Shown piece by piece: positions 14,421 through 22,457 of a stretch of 22,530 nt of DNA. The position numbers were made by a program, and so were the translations under genes. This DNA comes from Treponema sp. Lineage in GTDB: Bacteria > Spirochaetota > Spirochaetia > Treponematales > Breznakiellaceae. The DNA is taken from the NCBI GenBank assembly GCA_031281855.1, contig JAITEW010000094.1, positions 1 to 22,530 of the forward strand, written 5' to 3'. The notes under the pieces are model-generated. The model searched no databases and was not told where the DNA came from. It saw only the letters and a list, made by a program, of their open reading frames with translations. Position 1 is the first letter of the stretch. The number at the start of each line of letters is the position of its first letter.

Positions 14421-15497
14421 ATGGGTTTACCCAAGACGATGAAAGCCCTGGTCGCTTACAGCCAGACGGATTACCGCTTTGTGCCTGATTTCCCGGTTCC
14501 TGAGTGCGGGCCTGATGACATCATCCTCAAAACCGAAGGCTGCGGCATCTGCGCCGGGGACCTCAAGTGCCGGCACGGGGCGGCCATGTTCTGGGGCGGC
14601 GGCATACAGAGCGGCTATGTAAAGCCGCCCTTTATCCCTGGCCACGAATTCCTGGGAACCGTCGCCGCTGTGGGGAGCAGCGTAAAAGCTTACAGTACCG
14701 GCGACAGGCTGACGGCTGACCAGATAGTCCCCTGCGGGGAATGCCGGTTCTGCAAATCAGGCCGCTACTGGATGTGCCAGACGCACGAGATCTTCGGCTT
14801 TTTTTCGAACCTCAACGGCGGCATGGCCGAATACGTGCGGCTGCCGAAAAATTCGGTGATCTCCAGGGTGCCCAAAGACCTGCCTCTCAAGCCGGCTCTG
14901 CTCATCGAACCTTACGGCTGTTCCAAGCACTGCGTGGACCGGGCCCAAATCGGCTGCGAAGACATCGTGGTTATTTCAGGCGCCGGTACTCTGGGCCTGG
15001 GCATGGTCACCTACGCCAGGATGAAAAACCCCGCGAAACTCATCTCCCTGGATATGCAGGACAACAGGCTTGAAAAAGCCAAAGAGTTTGGCGCCGATAT
15101 AACCTGGAATCCCGGCAAGGTGAATATAGCGGACGAGATCATGAAAATGACCGACGGCTACGGCTGCGACAGTTATATCGAAGCCACCGGACACCCGTCC
15201 TCGGTGGTTCAGGGTATGCAGATCATCCGCAAGCTGGGCCGCTTTGTGGAGTTCTCCGTATTCGCCGCCCCTACTGAACTGGACTGGTCCATCATAGGCG
15301 ACCGCAAGGAGCTGGACGTGCTGGGTTCCCATCTTTCGCCCTACTGCTTCCCCTTTGTTATTAAGAACATAGCCTCCGGGAAACTCAAGACCGATGGGGT
15401 GGTTTCCAGGCTCTTCAAACTGGAAGAATGGGAAAAAGCCTTTGAGTACGCCGCCGGTACCCAGGGGGATCTCAAAGTAGCCTTTAGTTTTGCCTAG
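14421..15497 (+). CDS. Zinc-dependent polyol dehydrogenase, resembling erythritol / L-threitol dehydrogenases
   Basis: This 358-residue MDR enzyme has the catalytic zinc ligands C44 in GICAGD and H75-E76 in GHEF, plus a full structural zinc set C105, C108, C111 and C119. The Rossmann motif is SGAGTLGLGMV. The HGAAMFWGG insert after the first zinc ligand, the IEPYGCSKH block and RKLGRFVEFSVF recall, from memory, dehydrogenases annotated for erythritol or threitol. That substrate is a suggestion only. It is cotranscribed with the lactonase upstream. Its TAG stop lies in a CTAG that also provides the stop of the convergent protease gene. Confidence 0.87.
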   Translation: MGLPKTMKALVAYSQTDYRFVPDFPVPECGPDDIILKTEGCGICAGDLKCRHGAAMFWGGGIQSGYVKPPFIPGHEFLGTVAAVGSSVKAYSTGDRLTADQIVPCGECRFCKSGRYWMCQTHEIFGFFSNLNGGMAEYVRLPKNSVISRVPKDLPLKPALLIEPYGCSKHCVDRAQIGCEDIVVISGAGTLGLGMVTYARMKNPAKLISLDMQDNRLEKAKEFGADITWNPGKVNIADEIMKMTDGYGCDSYIEATGHPSSVVQGMQIIRKLGRFVEFSVFAAPTELDWSIIGDRKELDVLGSHLSPYCFPFVIKNIASGKLKTDGVVSRLFKLEEWEKAFEYAAGTQGDLKVAFSFA

Positions 15498-16165
15498 TCC
15501 GCTTTCAATTCCGGGAAAAAGAGCCCTACAATGGCCCAGACAAGTTTTCCGATAGGGAGTATGTCCAGGCTGGTGCGGTTCCCGATGATCAGGATAATGA
15601 AAAGCAAAGGCGCGCCGATTTTCATTATCAGCCGTTCTGTTTCGGGCTTTAGGTTGAGGCCGGAAAAAACAATATGGCTGCCGTCCAGGGGAGGGAGGGG
15701 GATAAGGTTGAAAATAAAAAGCCCCAGATTAATGACCGCCGCCTGGAGGATGATCATGACAAGGTGCGGGAAAAAACCGGAAGATAAAAACGAGTACAAA
15801 GTATCTGATACCGAAAAATAAGCGTATTCCAGCAGCGCCTGGTATCCCTTTACCATAAAGATGAAGATCAATGCCAGAAGAAAGTTGGAAGCCGGTCCTG
15901 CCGCGGCGATAAGGGCCTTGTCCCTTCTGGGGGATTTTAAATTTTCCGGGTTGAACTGTACCGGCTTGGCCCATCCGAATCCGGCGAAGATAAGGAAAAG
16001 GAAACCGATGAGGTCTATATGCTTGAGGGGATTAAAGCTGAGGCGGCCCTGTTCCATAGCGGTATGATCCCCCAGCCGGTACGCTGCCCAGGCGTGGCAG
16101 CATTCATGGACCGTAAGGCCAAGGATTATACCAGGTAAGGAATTCAGGATACTCTGCCAGTTCAT
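15494..16165 (-). CDS. M50-family (site-2-type) intramembrane zinc metalloprotease
   Basis: This 223-residue membrane protein belongs to the short S2P-like M50 group without a PDZ domain. The zinc motif HExxH is HECCH (H20, E21, H24) in the first hydrophobic segment, and the third ligand is D161 in LPPLDGSH. At least four or five further hydrophobic stretches are visible (about 50-65, 86-105, 125-160, 182-197, 205-220). Its substrate is unknown; relatives cut anti-sigma factors or signal-peptide remnants. The two cysteines between the zinc ligands are uncommon. The start follows AAGGAAG and lies 12 bases after the dam stop, so it is last in a three-gene operon. Confidence 0.9.
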   Translation of the reverse strand: MNWQSILNSLPGIILGLTVHECCHAWAAYRLGDHTAMEQGRLSFNPLKHIDLIGFLFLIFAGFGWAKPVQFNPENLKSPRRDKALIAAAGPASNFLLALIFIFMVKGYQALLEYAYFSVSDTLYSFLSSGFFPHLVMIILQAAVINLGLFIFNLIPLPPLDGSHIVFSGLNLKPETERLIMKIGAPLLFIILIIGNRTSLDILPIGKLVWAIVGLFFPELKAD

Positions 16166-16177
16166 TTGTTCTTCCTT

Positions 16178-17032
16178 TCATTTCCAGTTTTTTATCAGCA
16201 CTTCACTGACGCCGCCGCGGCCTTCGGCAACAGAATTAATAGGCCGTTTTGCCGAGACAGTTATGATTTCAAATTTCTCATCATTATACAATTCCCTGAT
16301 AAACGGCGTATCCGCATTGCTCAACAAACAGGGAATATTTTTTTTTGTTAAAAACATAAACGTGTCCTTCAGCCGTATCTGTTCGCCCTCGTTAAACCCC
16401 TCAGCCTGATAACCGGTAAAATTTGTTTTATCCTGGCTGTGGTAAGGAGGATCAAAATAAACAAACGATGCGTTCCCGGCTTTTTTTGCCGCTTCCTCAA
16501 AATCCCCGTTCAGAATAGTGATGTCATTGGCGCTCAGATAATGATGGACTGCCCGTAAAACCGGTTCTTCACAAATAGCGGGATTTTTATATTTGCCGTA
16601 AGGGACATTGAACAAACCCTGGGAGTTAACCCGGTAGAGGCCGTTATAGCAGGTCTTGTTAAGGTAAATGAGCCGGGCCGCCCGTTCCGCCCCGCCTAAG
16701 CGGTTGAAAACGCCGGCGTCCCGGTCCTGAGCGCGTACTTCGTAATAATACGCTTCGCTGTGATGTTCCTGGTGGATTTTTAATTCCCCCAGAAGTTCTT
16801 CTATGTTATCCCTTATAACCTGATACGTAAGAATGAGCTCATGGTTAAAGTCGTTTATAACAGCCTTCTTTGGCTGTAAATCGAACAATACGGCGCCGGC
16901 GCCTACAAACGGTTCGTAATAAACAAGGTCTGTTTTATTTTGAGGCAGGTACAGTCTGATTTCGGGTAATAACTGCCGTTTTCCCCCTGCCCATTTTAAG
17001 TAGGGTTTGAGAGGCGCTTTTTTTCCGGGCAT
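16178..17032 (-). CDS. dam: Dam-type DNA adenine methyltransferase, predicted GATC-specific
   Basis: This 284-residue class D12 (alpha) N6-adenine methylase transfers a methyl group from AdoMet to adenine. It has motif X KWAGGK (13-18), motif I YYEPFVGAGAVLFDL (38-52), the catalytic DPPY (194-197) and the C-terminal GGVSEVLI block. The region NKTCYNGLYRVNSQGLFNVP (125-144) matches the segment that in EcoDam and DpnM accompanies GATC recognition, so GATC is likely. No restriction endonuclease gene is adjacent, so it is an orphan methylase. It sits between a DUF2156 gene and an M50 protease gene with 12-base gaps on both sides and an AGGA ribosome site. Roles in mismatch repair, replication timing or phase control are possible but not shown. 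Confidence 0.93.
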   Translation of the reverse strand: MPGKKAPLKPYLKWAGGKRQLLPEIRLYLPQNKTDLVYYEPFVGAGAVLFDLQPKKAVINDFNHELILTYQVIRDNIEELLGELKIHQEHHSEAYYYEVRAQDRDAGVFNRLGGAERAARLIYLNKTCYNGLYRVNSQGLFNVPYGKYKNPAICEEPVLRAVHHYLSANDITILNGDFEEAAKKAGNASFVYFDPPYHSQDKTNFTGYQAEGFNEGEQIRLKDTFMFLTKKNIPCLLSNADTPFIRELYNDEKFEIITVSAKRPINSVAEGRGGVSEVLIKNWK

Positions 17033-17044
17033 ATTTTCCTTTTC

Positions 17045-17941
17045 TTACTTCCCCATCCTGCCTGTGTACTTCCGCACAAAACCCGAAGGCCGGTAGGTCA
17101 TTTTAGCCTGCCTGAGGCCCTCATCGCCCAGGTCCTGTTCCCTGTTGATGTAGGTAAAATATTCCGGCAAACCTGAGGCGAACGCCTGGTTCAGATACTG
17201 GTAGATGCCCTTGTATTCGTCTATGGCCTTTTCAAAGTGAATGGTGAAGATCCTGCCCCGGCCTATGGGTTCACCCAGACACCAGCCTGCGGGCTTATTG
17301 TCGATATAGTAAAGGCTGCCCTTGAGGTTGAGATCGCTAAAAAGATCCAGAGCTTCCCTGGCGGCGGTATAATCCCCTTCGGAGCCCTTGTCTTCCCGCC
17401 AGCGGTCCAGGACCCCAATGGCCTCAGGGATGAGTTCCGGCCTAAGGGGCTTCCCGCTGCTTGTATAGGAAGAAAGAAACTGGTTAACCAGATTCCGCTT
17501 TTTGTGGTACTTCTTGCCCGAAAGTTCCGCCAGGTCTGTTCTGAGGTAGAGATAATCGAAATTGTCCCGATCCTCTAAAATCTCTATCCCCCATTCTTCA
17601 AGGTGTTTCTGTACAGGGATAAGCACCGAATCGGATATGTTTTTCCAGTAATCGTGGGTCCTGAAGAGTTCTTCAAGGATGCCCCGCCCGGGGGCCGCAC
17701 AGGGGGTCATAAAAAAGGTGCGGCTTTCTTCACCCGGATTATGGGGAGGCTGTATTCCGGAAATAATAAAGGTCTTGTCTTCGATTTTGGAAATCCGGTA
17801 ATTGTAGCGTTTCCTGAAGAGGTAAAGATCCGCAAAAGTGAATTCCGAAACCCCATCAGGGGTAAGGGACAGCTTGGGATGCATTTCATTTTTTAATTCC
17901 ATAGTAAGGGGAACGTACTCGGGGAAACAGGGAATTGACAT
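17045..17941 (-). CDS. DUF2156 (GNAT-fold) protein
   Basis: From the ATG at 17941 the protein has 298 residues and begins MSIPCFPEYVPLTMELKNEM. The central segment GKKYHKKRNLVNQFLSSY and the end INREQDLGDEGLRQAKMTYR match the DUF2156 family, which shares the acyltransferase-like fold of phosphatidylglycerol lysyltransferase C-terminal domains. AGWCLGEPIG and the strand FTIHFEKA suit such a fold. No membrane segments are present, so it is not a full MprF. The biochemical role is unknown. An in-frame extension to 18034 would run through the promoter and the start of divergent pepT and is rejected. It heads the operon with dam and the M50 protease. No Shine-Dalgarno precedes it, and its -10 box lies 6 bases before the ATG. 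Confidence 0.82.
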   Translation of the reverse strand: MSIPCFPEYVPLTMELKNEMHPKLSLTPDGVSEFTFADLYLFRKRYNYRISKIEDKTFIISGIQPPHNPGEESRTFFMTPCAAPGRGILEELFRTHDYWKNISDSVLIPVQKHLEEWGIEILEDRDNFDYLYLRTDLAELSGKKYHKKRNLVNQFLSSYTSSGKPLRPELIPEAIGVLDRWREDKGSEGDYTAAREALDLFSDLNLKGSLYYIDNKPAGWCLGEPIGRGRIFTIHFEKAIDEYKGIYQYLNQAFASGLPEYFTYINREQDLGDEGLRQAKMTYRPSGFVRKYTGRMGK

Positions 17942-17947
17942 AGGTCC

Positions 17948-17976
17948 AGTATAGAAAATTTCGCCCCTTGAGGCAA
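17948..17976 (-). promoter_or_regulatory. Leaderless-type promoter of the DUF2156-dam-protease operon
   Basis: On the minus strand TTGCCT (17971-17976), 17 bases, TATACT (17948-17953, 5 of 6) and then 6 bases to the ATG at 17941. The predicted start site is at or next to the A of the ATG. Confidence 0.6.
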
Positions 17977-18001
17977 GGACGGTAAATACTGAACAAGTCC
18001 A

Positions 18002-18031
18002 TTGAAACCCCGCCGCCTTTTGGTTCATACT
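18002..18031 (+). promoter_or_regulatory. Leaderless-type promoter of pepT
   Basis: TTGAAA (18002-18007), 18 bases, CATACT (18026-18031) and then 6 bases to the ATG at 18038, without a Shine-Dalgarno. It lies back to back with the DUF2156 promoter. Confidence 0.55.
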
Positions 18032-18037
18032 CAACGC

Positions 18038-19300
18038 ATGAGTAACAGAATCAGCGCATTTGACGATGCTGTTTTTGCCGATCTGACTGTTAAGCGGTTT
18101 TTAACCTATGCGGGCTGCTGGACCACCAGCGACCGTCATGTGGAGGCTACCCCTTCTACGCCGGGGCAGTGGGAGCTTGCGAAATACCTGGCCGGAGAAC
18201 TGCGGAGCCTGGGTCTAAAAGATACGGAGCTTACCGATCATTGTTATGTGATTTCCCGGCTCCCTGCCAGTCCGGGGAAAGAAAACGCCCAGTGGGTAGG
18301 GTTCCTGGCCCACCTGGATACTTCCAGCGAGGTTTCAGGCAGGGACGTAAAGGCCAGGGTAGTAGAGCGTTACGACGGTACTACAATAAACCTTGCCGGA
18401 GGGCTCTGTCTTGATCCCGAAGCCGACGCTGACCTGGCGGCCCAGAAGGGCAAGGCCCTGATCCACACCGACGGAACCACCCTCCTGGGAGCTGACGACA
18501 AAGCGGGTATAGCCGCGATTGTAGGCGCCGCTGAGTTCCTTTTGACGCATCCTGAAATTCCCCACGGCCCTGTGGAGCTTATCTTTACCCCTGACGAGGA
18601 AACCGGCAAAGGGCTTCCGGAATTCCCCCTCGAAAAGCTGCGGTCCAAAGCCTGCTATACCCTGGACGGCGGGCCTATAGGCGAACTGGAAACCGAATGC
18701 TTCAACGCCTGGGGGGCGGACATCAGCTTCACCGGCAAGTCCATGCACCTGGGGACCGCCAGGGGGATCATGGCCAACGCCGCCTCTATGGCCGCCTCTT
18801 TCGCGTCTATGCTTCCCCGCTCGGAAAGCCCGGAAGCCACAGACGGTTATTACGGCTATTACTGCCCTCTGGAGATCCACGGGGATGTGGAGAACGCGAA
18901 GCTCGAAGTTTTTATCCGGGATTTTGACCGCAAAGGCGCCGAACGGCGGGTAGCGGCGCTGGAGATCTTCGCCCGCGCCGTAGAGGCCCAGTTTCCGGGC
19001 GGAAAGGTTACGGTAAACGCGAAGGCCCAGTACTTTAACATGAAAGAAAAAATCGACGAAAAGCCTGATGTGCTGGAAAAGCTCAAACAGGCTTTTATCA
19101 ACATGAATATCGGGATCCGCCAGAAGCCCATACGGGGCGGAACCGACGGGTCCCGGCTTACCGAAATGGGGATACCTACGCCCAACATCTTTACCGGAGG
19201 CCGGAACGCCCACAGCCGCCTGGAATGGCTCTCTATCCCCGAAATGGCCGCAGCCTGCCGGCTTACAGCGGAACTTATCCGCCTCTGGGGGGAGCTGTAG
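18038..19300 (+). CDS. pepT: Peptidase T-like tripeptide aminopeptidase (M20B)
   Basis: This 420-residue cytoplasmic dizinc peptidase of the PepT group removes the N-terminal residue of tripeptides. The metal ligands are visible in order: H92 in AHLDTS, D153 in LLGADDKAG, catalytic and metal Glu 187-188 in TPDEETG, D210 in TLDGG, and H392 in GGRNAHSRLEW. The dimerisation lid begins near AWGADISFTGKSMHLGTARG. PSTPGQWELAKYL near the N-terminus is also typical of PepT. The ATG at 18038 is preferred over an in-frame TTG at 18002, because that TTG is part of a -35 box and the N-terminus then has the family length. It is probably a single-gene unit, with acyltransferase expression starting from its own promoter downstream. 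Confidence 0.92.
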   Translation: MSNRISAFDDAVFADLTVKRFLTYAGCWTTSDRHVEATPSTPGQWELAKYLAGELRSLGLKDTELTDHCYVISRLPASPGKENAQWVGFLAHLDTSSEVSGRDVKARVVERYDGTTINLAGGLCLDPEADADLAAQKGKALIHTDGTTLLGADDKAGIAAIVGAAEFLLTHPEIPHGPVELIFTPDEETGKGLPEFPLEKLRSKACYTLDGGPIGELETECFNAWGADISFTGKSMHLGTARGIMANAASMAASFASMLPRSESPEATDGYYGYYCPLEIHGDVENAKLEVFIRDFDRKGAERRVAALEIFARAVEAQFPGGKVTVNAKAQYFNMKEKIDEKPDVLEKLKQAFINMNIGIRQKPIRGGTDGSRLTEMGIPTPNIFTGGRNAHSRLEWLSIPEMAAACRLTAELIRLWGEL

Positions 19301-19321
19301 TTTCCCTCCCATTGGTTTCCA

Positions 19322-19351
19322 TTGACAGCGAATTTAAGAGCCGTTTATACT
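19322..19351 (+). promoter_or_regulatory. Leaderless-type promoter of the acyltransferase gene
   Basis: Perfect TTGACA (19322-19327), 18 bases, TATACT (19346-19351), then TTATTT and the ATG at 19358. No ribosome site is present. This is the clearest of the three promoters with this geometry. Confidence 0.7.
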
Positions 19352-19357
19352 TTATTT

Positions 19358-20299
19358 ATGGAAACGCTTAATACAGCCTTCAGGGAGCAGATCAAACAGG
19401 CGGTCTCTCTCTCAAAATCTTCTACAGTAATTACCGAACATAACGTATACCAGCAGGGGGCCGACGATATCCTCCCGTTACTGGATCACATGGTAGAAAC
19501 CCTGGTTCTCCCTGGCTCCGGGGTGGACGGCATGGAACATCTTGAGGATCTTCTTTCAAAGGCGAAGAACGGGGCGTCCTGCCTTCTTCTCCCGGAGCAT
19601 TACAGTAACATGGACCTTTCCCTTTTTTCCTGCCTGGTGCGGAAAGAAGGCGGCAGCGGCGCGGACATCTCCGGGGCTTTAGTGGCCATAGCGGGGATGA
19701 AGCTCAACGAAGACAACCCCGTAGTCGCCGCCTTCGCAAGCGCCTATACCCGTCTCGTCATCTATCCCAGCCGTTCTCTGGCCGGTTTGGACACCGAAAG
19801 GGACCGGGCTGAGATAATCCGCAGCAACGCCATCAACCGGGCCGCTATGAAGGCTCTTATGGACATAAAGACCAAAGGAAAGCTCATACTGCTCTTCCCT
19901 TCAGGCACCCGGTACCGCCCCTGGGACCCCAGTACCAAACGGGGAGTGCGGGAGATCGACTCTTACATCAAGTCTTTCGATTATATGTGCCCTGTGGCCG
20001 TCAACGGCGAAGTCCTTCATGTGCGTCAGGGCGATATGATGGACGATTCGGTGAGCCGGGATCTGGTGCGCCTTACCGCCGGGCCGGTGATCTCCTGCGC
20101 CGGGTTCCGGAACAAGGTCCGTTCAGATGTCGAAGAGCGGGCCGCCAGAACCGGGGCGGAACCGGAAGACAAAAAACAGGCCGTTGCGGATGCCATTATG
20201 GCGCTCCTTGAGGAAATGCACGTTGAGGCTGAAAAAAGGCGGGAAAAACTTCTTAAAAAGGTTAATACCCCGCCAAACTCCCTGCCTGATACACGATAA
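19358..20299 (+). CDS. Glycerolipid acyltransferase (PlsB/PlsC-like, HX4D family)
   Basis: This 313-residue soluble-looking protein has the acyltransferase box HYSNMD (H81 to D86, the catalytic HX4D) in LLLPEHYSNMDLSLF and the phosphate-binding block FPSGTR (180-185). This family transfers fatty acyl groups to glycerol-3-phosphate or 1-acylglycerol-3-phosphate in phospholipid synthesis. The alpha-helical N-terminal part and the FPSGTR form resemble glycerol-3-phosphate acyltransferases more than the shorter PlsC, but the acceptor is not certain. No clear transmembrane segment is seen. The C-terminus is a charged helix followed by a tail that overlaps the end of convergent feoB by 38 bases. 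An in-frame TTG at 19322 is rejected because it is the -35 box. Confidence 0.85.
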   Translation: METLNTAFREQIKQAVSLSKSSTVITEHNVYQQGADDILPLLDHMVETLVLPGSGVDGMEHLEDLLSKAKNGASCLLLPEHYSNMDLSLFSCLVRKEGGSGADISGALVAIAGMKLNEDNPVVAAFASAYTRLVIYPSRSLAGLDTERDRAEIIRSNAINRAAMKALMDIKTKGKLILLFPSGTRYRPWDPSTKRGVREIDSYIKSFDYMCPVAVNGEVLHVRQGDMMDDSVSRDLVRLTAGPVISCAGFRNKVRSDVEERAARTGAEPEDKKQAVADAIMALLEEMHVEAEKRREKLLKKVNTPPNSLPDTR

Positions 20300-22457
20300 A
20301 GCCCAGCGCCCATCCCAGGCAGAACAGAAAGACCAGTTCGAAGCCCACCCACCTGGCGCCTATTTCAGCCTTCATAGCCGCCAGGGCGGCAAAGCAGGGC
20401 GGGATGATCAGGGTGAAGAGCATAAGGACGAAAGCCGCCAGGGGCCGCATGTGGGAGTCCCGGTTCAGGGCGTCCCGCAGGCCCTCGTTTTCTTCTTCCC
20501 CCGCGCCTACCCGGTAGAGTATGCCCAGTGTGGAAACGATCACTTCCTTGGCTGCAAAACCCGTTACCGAAGCTACCGCGATTTTCCAGTCGAAACCCAG
20601 GGGCCGGAACAGGGGTTCAAGGAAATGACCGAGCCTGCCTGCGAAGCTGTACGCCAGGGCGTTCTGGGCTTCGGCGTTGGCAAGGTAGGTTTCCAGCCCG
20701 GCGCTGTCCGCTTCCGGATTTTCCCGGCTAAAGGCAGCGGCAAGTTCCGTTTTTTCACTGCCGTTCATTTTGTAAGAAGGGAAAGTCGTAATAGCCCAGA
20801 TGATGATGGAAGATGCCAGGATAACCGTACCGGCTTTCTTCATATACATCCAGGTTTTTTCCCATACATGCCAAAGCACCCCCCGCAGGGTAGGGGCCCG
20901 GTAAGGGGGCAGTTCCATGACGAAAGGCGTAGGGTCCCCTTTAAGGATTGTCCGCTTGAGGACCAGGGCGCAGATCAGCGAAAGGGCCACGCCTATGCTG
21001 TAAATAAGGATCACCATGTTGGCGGCGTGTTCGGGAAAGAAAGCCGCAGCCAGGAGCACATGCACCGGGAGCTTGGCGCCGCAGCTCATAAGCGGGGTGA
21101 TGAGCACCGTGAGGATGCGGTCCCTGGGGCTTTTCAGGGTCCGGGACGCCATGATAGCCGGCACGGAACATCCGAAGCCCAGCATCAGAGGGACTATGGA
21201 CTGGCCGTGGAGGCCGAAGGCGTGGAGGAACTTGTCGGTAGCGAAAGCCGCACGGGACATGTAGCCCACGTCCTCAAGTATCGAAAGGAGAAAAAAGAGG
21301 ATCACGATAAGGGGCACAAAGGACAGGACCCCGCCGACGCCGCCGATAATTCCGTCAACAATGAGGGACCGCAGCAGCCCTTCGGGAATGACGAAAGTGA
21401 AAAAGTCCCCCATAAGGCCGAAGAGGATTTCCAGCCAGGTCATGGGGTATTCGCCCAGAAAGAAGGTGATCTGGAACATAGTCCAAAGGACCAGAATAAA
21501 AATAGGAAGCGCCAGGAAACGATTCATAATCACCTTGTCCACCGCTTCGGTGACAGAGAAGTCCGAATGTTTTATAAGCTTTATAGATTCCTTAACCGCT
21601 CCCCTGATGTACCCGTAGCGCTGTTCGGTGATAATGATCTCCGAGTCTTTGCCGAAATGGCGGTCTATCCAGAGGCCCGCCTCTTTGGCGCAGGCTCCGA
21701 TTTCCGCCGCCCTGGGATGGCATTTAAGCCGCTCGAAGGCGTTGGCGTCTTTTTCCAGGAGCTTCACCGCCAGCCAGCGTACCGGGAACCTGGCGCTGAA
21801 ACCGGTATCGGTCAAAATGAGGTTTCCAAGGTCCTGCAGCTTTGCCTCAATTTCATCCCCATAGGTGATGGAATGACGGCCCCCTGGGGCTTCCACCGGG
21901 CCGCCTGAAGGCCGGGAAACGATGCTGTCGATACAGTCCAGAAGGTCGTCCATCCCGGCGCCTTTGGGCCCTACGGTCTTGACCATAGGAATCCCCAGGG
22001 TCTGGGAAAGGGTTTTTTCGTCTATAGAGATGCCTTTGGCTTCGGCTTCGTCGGTCATGTTCAGGGCGCCCACTACAGGGATGCCCAGTTCCTGGAACTG
22101 GAGGCAGAGGTAGAGGTTGCGCTCAAGGTTGGTAGAATCAAGGACATCCACGATGATATCCGGGTTTTCGTCAAGAATGAAATCCCGGGCCACTACTTCG
22201 TCTATGGAATAGGCGGTAAGGCTGTAGATCCCCGGGAGGTCTATAAAATGATACTGCCTTGCCCCCCGGACGCGGACCCCTTCCCGCTTTTCCACAGTTA
22301 CGCCCGGATAGTTCCCTACCTTGTGGTGCGCCCCGGTAATGGCGTTAAACAGGGTCGTCTTCCCTGAGTTTGGGTTTCCGGCCAGGGCTATCCTGATGCC
22401 CGCGTCCGGCCGCCCGGGCGCTTTGCCGCCCTTTTGCCTGCCGTTCCCCGCCGTCAT
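20262..22457 (-). CDS. feoB: Ferrous iron transport protein B
   Basis: FeoB is the inner-membrane Fe(II) importer with an N-terminal G-protein domain. The 731 residues have G1 GNPNSGKT (27-34), the G2 region GNYPGVTV (48-55), G3 DLPG (73-76) and G4 NMTD (133-136), then the helical spacer and a membrane part with two Gate regions. FGCSVPAIMASRTL and GFAAKEVIVSTLG are conserved family blocks, and the last is followed by IIPPCFAALAAM. A basic 20-residue N-terminal extension (GRQKGGKAPGR) precedes the G domain. The ATG at 22457 is preceded by a long purine run including GGGAGG. The frame stays open to the window edge, so an upstream start is not excluded. An upstream frame ends at the start as ATGA, the kind of coupling usual for feoA-feoB. 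The 3' end overlaps the acyltransferase gene. Confidence 0.96.
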   Translation of the reverse strand: MTAGNGRQKGGKAPGRPDAGIRIALAGNPNSGKTTLFNAITGAHHKVGNYPGVTVEKREGVRVRGARQYHFIDLPGIYSLTAYSIDEVVARDFILDENPDIIVDVLDSTNLERNLYLCLQFQELGIPVVGALNMTDEAEAKGISIDEKTLSQTLGIPMVKTVGPKGAGMDDLLDCIDSIVSRPSGGPVEAPGGRHSITYGDEIEAKLQDLGNLILTDTGFSARFPVRWLAVKLLEKDANAFERLKCHPRAAEIGACAKEAGLWIDRHFGKDSEIIITEQRYGYIRGAVKESIKLIKHSDFSVTEAVDKVIMNRFLALPIFILVLWTMFQITFFLGEYPMTWLEILFGLMGDFFTFVIPEGLLRSLIVDGIIGGVGGVLSFVPLIVILFFLLSILEDVGYMSRAAFATDKFLHAFGLHGQSIVPLMLGFGCSVPAIMASRTLKSPRDRILTVLITPLMSCGAKLPVHVLLAAAFFPEHAANMVILIYSIGVALSLICALVLKRTILKGDPTPFVMELPPYRAPTLRGVLWHVWEKTWMYMKKAGTVILASSIIIWAITTFPSYKMNGSEKTELAAAFSRENPEADSAGLETYLANAEAQNALAYSFAGRLGHFLEPLFRPLGFDWKIAVASVTGFAAKEVIVSTLGILYRVGAGEEENEGLRDALNRDSHMRPLAAFVLMLFTLIIPPCFAALAAMKAEIGARWVGFELVFLFCLGWALGFIVYQAGSLAGY

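Noticed and set aside
16178..17032. A restriction-modification system
   Set aside because: Only the methylase is recognisable. The flanking DUF2156 and M50 genes have no nuclease motifs.
17942..18034. Upstream in-frame start extending the DUF2156 protein by 31 residues
   Set aside because: The extension crosses both divergent promoters and has no ribosome site. The family sequence begins after the ATG at 17941.
18002..18037. TTG start giving a 12-residue N-terminal extension of pepT
   Set aside because: The TTG belongs to a -35-like TTGAAA. The extension is not typical of PepT, and the ATG at 18038 gives the expected length.
19322..19357. TTG start giving a 12-residue extension of the acyltransferase
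   Set aside because: The TTG is the first part of a perfect TTGACA -35 box with TATACT 18 bases downstream.
20127..21908. A 593-codon plus-strand frame antisense to feoB
   Set aside because: It lies opposite the clearly recognisable feoB, has low-complexity charged composition (many Gln, Glu, His, Gly runs), shows no family motif, and begins inside the acyltransferase gene. It is a GC-driven shadow.
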